Assembly (NCBI GenBank): GCA_900319525.1
Contig: ONOU01000011.1
Location: forward strand, 1 to 64,000
From: an uncultured Prevotellaceae bacterium
GTDB lineage: Bacteria; Bacteroidota; Bacteroidia; Bacteroidales; Muribaculaceae
Reading direction: 5' to 3'
DNA: 64,000 nucleotides
Shown: piece by piece, positions 59,852 through 64,000 of the stretch
Layout: each line of letters opens with the position of its first letter
Numbering within the stretch: the stretch's first letter is position 1
Program-made: the position numbers and the translations under genes
The notes under the pieces: model-generated
What the model saw: only the letters and a program-made list of their open reading frames with translations
What the model was told of the DNA's origin: nothing
Database searches by the model: none

Positions 59852-60742
59852 ATGGAAGAAAATCGCCGCAAAAATAGCCTCTGGGCACTGCTGCTCACCC
59901 TGCTCATCACAGTGGGAACGCTGGCCCTGTTGCTGCGTTGCTCGCTGCGCTACGAGCAGGACCCCAACCTGCCCGACCTCACGCAGCTGGCGCAGGACTC
60001 TATCCTCTTTGGCGGTGAATATGTGATGCTGGGTAACACCATGGACAACGTCCAGAGCGACCTTATGGACCAACAGTCGTCTGACGAGAGCGCGTCCCCC
60101 GACGAGGGCGATGAGCCCAACATCGAGGCCGACGACATGGAGGACGCCGGCGAGGCCAACCACAAGACCCCGCCCCTGGTGACCCAGAAGACCGAATCAC
60201 CCCACAAGGTAAAAGAGCAACCCAAGGAGACCGAGCCCAAGAAATCAGGGCCCACCAAGGAGAATGACAAGAAGGTCAACAAGCCCAAGGCCAAGGACAA
60301 GCAAGCCGAGGCCAAGGAGACCAAGTCCAAGAACACCAACGAGCAGAAGAACGCCACGAGCAACGCCACCAACAACAGGGTGAAAAACGCCTTCGGCAAC
60401 GCGGGAGGCAATGGTGGCGGTCAGCAAGGATCGGCTGGTGGTAACTCCAACCAGGGCGTGCTGGCCGGCAAGCCCGGCATCAGCGGACTCGTGGGTTACA
60501 CCCTCGACTACTGGGCCAAGCCTGTGCCCAACAGCAAGTGGTCAGGACGTGTTTACGTCAAGGTCACCGTCAATCCACGCGGACAGGTCATCAAGGCCAC
60601 TGCCACCGGCGCCACCGGCGACCTGGCATCGCACACCGAGGTGAGGCGCGCCTGCGAGCAGGCGGCCCTCAACTCCCGTTTCTCGGTCCCCAAGAACACG
60701 ATGACCGAGGGCATAGGCACCATCACCTACATCTGGCATTGA
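59852..60742 (+). CDS. tonB: TonB-like energy transducer
   Basis: 296 aa. One N-terminal membrane helix (about 9-30: LWALLLTLLITVGTLALLLRC), then an acidic region, a Lys/Glu-rich region (about 110-175) and a Gly/Asn-rich linker (about 180-208: NAGGNGGGQQGSAGG). The C-terminal domain (about 212-296) has a TonB-like fold: GRVYVKVTVNPRGQVIKATA and RRACEQAALNSRF. It spans the periplasm to energise outer-membrane transporters. The gene order pdxJ-exbB-exbD-tonB is typical for Bacteroidales. Confidence 0.9.
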   Translation: MEENRRKNSLWALLLTLLITVGTLALLLRCSLRYEQDPNLPDLTQLAQDSILFGGEYVMLGNTMDNVQSDLMDQQSSDESASPDEGDEPNIEADDMEDAGEANHKTPPLVTQKTESPHKVKEQPKETEPKKSGPTKENDKKVNKPKAKDKQAEAKETKSKNTNEQKNATSNATNNRVKNAFGNAGGNGGGQQGSAGGNSNQGVLAGKPGISGLVGYTLDYWAKPVPNSKWSGRVYVKVTVNPRGQVIKATATGATGDLASHTEVRRACEQAALNSRFSVPKNTMTEGIGTITYIWH

Positions 60743-60803
60743 CATATACATAACAGTACGCATACCCCAATCTCATCGAGCTTTGCTCGAGAAGGCTTAA
60801 ATT

Positions 60804-60839
60804 ATTATGACACAGCGCCGCTTGACGCTGTGTCATAAT
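60804..60839. terminator. Terminator of the pdxJ-tonB cluster
   Basis: Perfect 14-bp stem ATTATGACACAGCG (60804-60817) with 60826-60839, 8-nt loop. AT-rich ends on both sides allow it to work in both directions. Confidence 0.8.
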
Positions 60840-60901
60840 TTCGTATCATGCTTTAATCGGCCCAACGGCCGAGATATTAAACAAAATGAATTTTTATAAT
60901 A

Positions 60902-60961
60902 AAACTTGTGCAAGTCGAAAGCCATGAAGCTTGCTTCAATGGCTGAGGCGCAGCCAAGTTT
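60902..60961 (+). ncRNA. Structured element, copy B
   Basis: Outer stem AAACTT (60902-60907) with AAGTTT (60956-60961), linker GTGCAAGTCGAAA, inner hairpin 60921-60943 (GCCAT-GAAG, CTTG loop, CTTC-A-ATGGC) and 3' linker TGAGGCGCAGCC. Compared with copy A the linkers keep their length and nearly all bases, while three outer pairs and one inner pair change on both sides. No promoter or gene directly follows, so here it is not in an obvious mRNA leader. Confidence 0.7.
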
Positions 60962-61119
60962 ATCCAATTTTATCAATAATTTTGCCTAATTTGGCTTCGC
61001 CAAGCTAAAGGTTCTCGGCCGTAAGGCCGAATAAAAGCACGATGCTGAATTATGACCTGCTCGCTTTCCCAAGGGCGACAATGATTACTACTCTGATGGC
61101 TTCCTTGTGGTTGACATGA

Positions 61120-61230
61120 AGAAATCGTTTTTTCTGCAAAAAATACCCTTATTTTCAGACGTGGACGCCAGCGGTGAGGTGACCATCGCTGACGTGACCA
61201 CGCTGATTGACTACCTGCTGAGCCGATAAT
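61120..61230 (+). pseudogene. Relic of a dockerin-bearing protein
   Basis: After an in-frame TGA the frame reads ...PLFSDVDASGEVTIADV... ending LIDYLLSR and TAA at 61228-61230. This is the second half of a dockerin-like module in the same style as the intact ones here. A different frame just upstream (61077-61140) reads DNDYYSDGFLVVDMKK, so at least one frameshift or deletion separates them. No start codon or promoter. The rest of the gene is gone. Confidence 0.75.
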
Positions 61231-61396
61231 TGCAAAATCAAATAATCTCATATTACAACATAAAACGAAAAGCACACATGCGAAAATAGTATTGTTTCTA
61301 TAATCCATAGACAGCTGTGAGGGCAGTCCCCGCCATTCCACATCGTGGCGCTGGGCTGCCTTCTTGTAATACCTTAATGACACTGCTGGCTTTGAG

Positions 61397-61495
61397 GGCT
61401 CAGCGGAAAATTAGCGGGGGCAAGCATGAGGTCGAAAGACCTCGCCAAGGCCGCTGGCCTTGCTGTGGCCTTCGACCACACCGCCCCCACCTTTT
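61397..61495 (-). repeat. 98/99-bp palindromic dispersed repeat, copy 2
   Basis: Reverse complement of 33362-33459 apart from one extra G. It lies between the dockerin relic and the promoter of the LRR gene. Flanks of the two copies are unrelated, so the boundaries of the unit are well defined. Confidence 0.9.
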
Positions 61496-61606
61496 CTTAG
61501 GAGCTTCACAAGTCGCTAAGGGGCGGGGGGATTGGTGAGGCGGTGGTGGAGCTTGCTGGTGAAAGAGTTAGAGTTCGGGCAAAGACTAAAAAATAGTTAA
61601 AACATA

Positions 61607-61635
61607 TTGCGTACAATAAAAAATGTGTACATTTG
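61607..61635 (+). promoter_or_regulatory. Promoter of the LRR-dockerin-cohesin-like gene
   Basis: TTG at 61607-61609, 18 nt, TACATTTG at 61628-61635; ATG 34 nt later. Confidence 0.7.
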
Positions 61636-61668
61636 CAGGTTAATAGTAGAAACAAAGAGTAAAACGAT

Positions 61669-63777
61669 ATGCGCAAACTGTTTTTCATGCTGCTCATGGC
61701 AGCCGCCACAACGCTGTGTGCAACCGCAGTGACCGTCAACAACACTGCCGGCAACCTGTCACAGCTGGTGAGTGACACACAGATTACCCAACTGACCGTC
61801 ACCGGCACGATGGATGCCCGTGACTTCCTGTTCATCACCGAGGAGCTCAGTGAGCTTACCGTCGTTGACCTGAGCCAGGCCACCATCCTGCCCTACAACA
61901 CGGGTCGTGCCCTGTATGGCACGGTGACGGCCTACAATGCCAATGAGGTGCCGCGCACGGCCTTCTTCGGCAAGAAGCTCACCCGCGTGACCCTGCCGAT
62001 GGGCATTCAGAGCATCGGCTATGCCGCCTTTGCCGGTTGCGACAGGCTGCAGAGCGTGACGCTGCCCTCGACGATCACCTACGTTGGCGACTATGCCTTC
62101 TCGGGCAGCGGCCTGACCAGCATTGAGCTCCCGCAGACCATTATTGACATGGGTAAAGGCGTGTTCTCGCGTTGTGAGGCGCTGACCAGTGCCACAATCA
62201 ACTCGAGGACGGTGGGCGACTTCGCCTTCCTGGGCGCGACAGCACTCAACAACGTCAGCCTGGGTGCCAACGTGGAGTACATCCTCGAGGGCGCCTTCAA
62301 TGGCTGCAAGTCCTTGAAGAGCATTGCTATCGACCCCTCTTGCCACCTGTGGCGCATCGACGACGAGGCGTTCATCAACTCGGGCCTGGAGAATATCGAC
62401 ATCAAGGCCCTGGGCGTGGGAACCATCGGCGAATGGGCTTTTGCCCAGACGCGCCTGTCGAGCATCAACCTGAGTGACGGTATGACCGAACTGGGTGCCG
62501 GCGCACTCGCCCACAACCCACTGCTGACCAGCGTGGCCATGCCGGGCCTGGCCCACAGCAACGATAACGGCCGTGCAGGCAATGGCGAGCCCGGTGGTCG
62601 CCGTCGTGCCGCCGCTCCCGCCCACTCACTGGTGAGGATCAACGACTACACCTTTGCCGGCGACAGCCTGCTTGACGCCGGAAACCTGATTCCTGACGAA
62701 ATCACCCACATCGGCAACTATGCGTTTTACAACGTGAGCGCCGAGATCGACACCATGCACCTGCCGCAGAGCGTTGCCTACCTGGGCGACATGGCCATGG
62801 CCGGCATGATAGGCATGAAGGCCCTCAAGACCGACGCCACCACGGTGCCCGAGCTGGGTAACGACGTGTGGGCCGGCGTGAACCAGCCCAGCGTACCCCT
62901 CATCACGCCCGACAGCGAGAGCGATGAGCTCTATGAGTCGGCCGACCAGTGGATGTACTTCTACCAGGGAGCCAGCTTCCTGCTGGGTGACGTCAACAAC
63001 GACGGCCAGGTGAACATCGCCGATGTCACCTCGCTCATCGACTACCTGCTGGGTGGCAGTGCCGACAGCGTCAACCTCCAGGCTGCCGACGTCAATCCCG
63101 ACGGCCAGGTGAACATCGCCGACGTGACGGCACTCATCGACAGGCTGCTGGGCGGAAGCGCCAGCAAGTCGCTGCACCGCATCCGCACCACGCTGGCCAG
63201 CCAGTGCCTCGAGACAAGCGACCACCTGTCGCTGGGTAGCGTGAGCATGCGTGCCGGCGAGACGCGCACCATCGACGTGCAGCTGCTCAACGATGAGTAT
63301 GACTACACCGCCATGCAGTGCGAAGTTGTCCTGCCGCAGGGCGTGAAACTCAAGGGCGTTGAGGGTCTGGACCGCGGCAATGGCCACAGGTTCCTCAACA
63401 TCCAGCACGAGGTGGAGGAGAACGTTTACACCATCATGGGTGTGTCGATGGCGCTCAAGACCTTTGCGGGACACGAGGGCAACGTGATGCGCCTGACGGT
63501 CACCGCCGATGACACCTTTGATGGCCAGGATGCCGAGATCATACTGACCAACGTGGTTCTCGTCACCAAGCAGCACAACACCTACCTGGCCAGCGATGCG
63601 TCCACCCGCGTCAACAACCCGTCGGGTATCGACCAGATCGTCGGAAACAGGGAGATCGTCAACGTGCGCTACATCAACGTGGCCGGTCAGGAAAGCGAGA
63701 CCCCGTTTGACGGCATCAACATCGTAGTGACCACCTACACCGACGGCTCCACGACGACAGCCAAGGTCATCAAGTAA
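61669..63777 (+). CDS. LRR surface protein with dockerin and cohesin-like domain
   Basis: 702 aa; signal peptide about 1-20. Residues about 85-430 are LRR_5/BspA-type leucine-rich repeats (VTLPMGIQSIGYAAFAGCDRL), broken by an Arg/Gly-rich stretch near 300-320. A dockerin-like module at about 440-500 (GDVNNDGQVNIADV and DVNPDGQVNIADV) has all expected acidic calcium ligands. Residues about 518-630 look like a cohesin-type beta sandwich (SLGSVSMRAGETRTIDVQLL; AMQCEVVLPQGVKLKGVEG; GNVMRLTVTADD). The tail (about 655-702: VNVRYINVAGQE, VVTTYTDGSTTTAKVIK) matches the relic at 13974. A protein with both halves of a dockerin-cohesin pair could link or multimerise. The cohesin call is by eye. Confidence 0.8.
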   Translation: MRKLFFMLLMAAATTLCATAVTVNNTAGNLSQLVSDTQITQLTVTGTMDARDFLFITEELSELTVVDLSQATILPYNTGRALYGTVTAYNANEVPRTAFFGKKLTRVTLPMGIQSIGYAAFAGCDRLQSVTLPSTITYVGDYAFSGSGLTSIELPQTIIDMGKGVFSRCEALTSATINSRTVGDFAFLGATALNNVSLGANVEYILEGAFNGCKSLKSIAIDPSCHLWRIDDEAFINSGLENIDIKALGVGTIGEWAFAQTRLSSINLSDGMTELGAGALAHNPLLTSVAMPGLAHSNDNGRAGNGEPGGRRRAAAPAHSLVRINDYTFAGDSLLDAGNLIPDEITHIGNYAFYNVSAEIDTMHLPQSVAYLGDMAMAGMIGMKALKTDATTVPELGNDVWAGVNQPSVPLITPDSESDELYESADQWMYFYQGASFLLGDVNNDGQVNIADVTSLIDYLLGGSADSVNLQAADVNPDGQVNIADVTALIDRLLGGSASKSLHRIRTTLASQCLETSDHLSLGSVSMRAGETRTIDVQLLNDEYDYTAMQCEVVLPQGVKLKGVEGLDRGNGHRFLNIQHEVEENVYTIMGVSMALKTFAGHEGNVMRLTVTADDTFDGQDAEIILTNVVLVTKQHNTYLASDASTRVNNPSGIDQIVGNREIVNVRYINVAGQESETPFDGINIVVTTYTDGSTTTAKVIK

Positions 63778-63853
63778 AATTAAACGGTGAGCAAGTCATC
63801 TACTTGCGAAACTTAAGCCAAGTAACAACCACTCTCACGAGTGATCACGGCAC

Positions 63854-63893
63854 AACGCGCCGCTACCCCTCATGCGGGGTTGCGGCGCGTTTA
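63854..63893 (+). terminator. Terminator of the LRR gene
   Basis: AACGCGCCGC (63854-63863) pairs with GCGGCGCGTT (63882-63891), with an inner CCCC/GGGG stem; followed by TA. Confidence 0.8.
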
Positions 63894-63916
63894 CTATGGC
63901 TCCCGATGGCATCAGG

Positions 63917-63970
63917 TCAAGAAAATAGTGTTAAAACAAGCATTAGTTTCAAGAAAATAGTTTATATTTG
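63917..63970 (+). promoter_or_regulatory. Promoter of a gene beyond the window
   Basis: TATATTTG at 63963-63970. Upstream, TCAAGAAAATAGT occurs twice (63917-63929 and 63949-63961), 32 bp (three helical turns) apart, a plausible pair of regulator sites. No start codon is seen before the window ends. Confidence 0.55.
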
Positions 63971-64000
63971 CACGTTTAAAGCTATCATCAACGTTATCAA

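Larger units (their letters stand above)
60774..61040. other. Hairpin-rich gap after tonB
   Basis: In under 300 bases: TCGAGC/GCTCGA hairpin (60776-60790), a strong terminator (60804-60839), two hairpins with the same stem TCGGCC/GGCCGA (60857-60872 and 61015-61030), structured element copy B (60902-60961) and TTGGC/GCCAA (60991-61003). The frames are closed; no gene. Confidence 0.7.

Noticed and set aside
63630-63777. Calling the C-terminal tails a proven type IX sorting signal
   Set aside because: The tail resembles Bacteroidales sorting-type modules, but no secretion genes are in the window to support it.

Overview
The window comes from a Bacteroidales chromosome, most likely a gut or oral commensal of the Muribaculaceae/Prevotellaceae type. 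The evidence is recurrent Bacteroidetes promoters (TTG, then about 20 nt, then TAnnTTTG), an almost complete lack of Shine-Dalgarno sequences, a eukaryote-like glycogen branching enzyme, a SusD-like protein, a fused SecDF, a single-domain SIS arabinose-5-phosphate isomerase, and the pdxJ-exbB-exbD-tonB order. Genus cannot be fixed from sequence alone.

Layout. 1-99 is the right end of an IS3-family element cut by the window edge. 0.6-10 kb: a U32 tRNA hydroxylation protein, a SusD-like protein carrying a dockerin, glgB, a ypfJ metalloprotease and a phosphoethanolamine transferase. 10-18 kb: pgeF diverging from recF-dciA, a thioesterase, a DUF3667 membrane protein, a decayed surface-protein gene, then kdsD, a PfkB-like protein lacking its catalytic Asp, and a TPR-GDPD fusion. 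18-28.4 kb: surface and cell-wall genes, namely two related Ig-like repeat proteins, a Cthe_2159-like beta-helix protein with a small dockerin protein, and two GH25 lysozymes. 28-36.9 kb: cvpA, aroA, two metallophosphoesterases, a solo LuxR-type regulator, mscL, gap and a rubredoxin-rubrerythrin pair. 37-42.8 kb: a BspA-like protein, tRNA-Arg and secDF. 43-48 kb: an ABC transporter operon with a YtrA-like GntR repressor and its probable operator, a lipoprotein, a hydrolase and two tiny membrane proteins. 48-57 kb: two tandem M16 peptidases, a NatAB-like ABC exporter and dtd. 57.6-60.7 kb: pdxJ and an ExbB-ExbD-TonB system. 60.7-64 kb: a repeat-rich gap, then an LRR protein with a dockerin and a cohesin-like domain.

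Three threads stand out. (1) Five intact secreted proteins and one relic carry the same dockerin-like calcium-loop module, and one of them also carries a cohesin-like domain; this suggests a non-cellulosomal surface assembly. (2) The intergenic DNA is highly structured: degenerate arrays with a strict 7-bp period, a two-copy element with compensatory base changes in its stems, and a 98-bp palindromic repeat present in two almost identical inverted copies 28 kb apart. (3) Several small or odd genes are easy to miss: a 37-aa rubredoxin, two related 30-aa membrane proteins (one with a strong Shine-Dalgarno), three genes with apparently leaderless starts, and relics of surface-protein genes.
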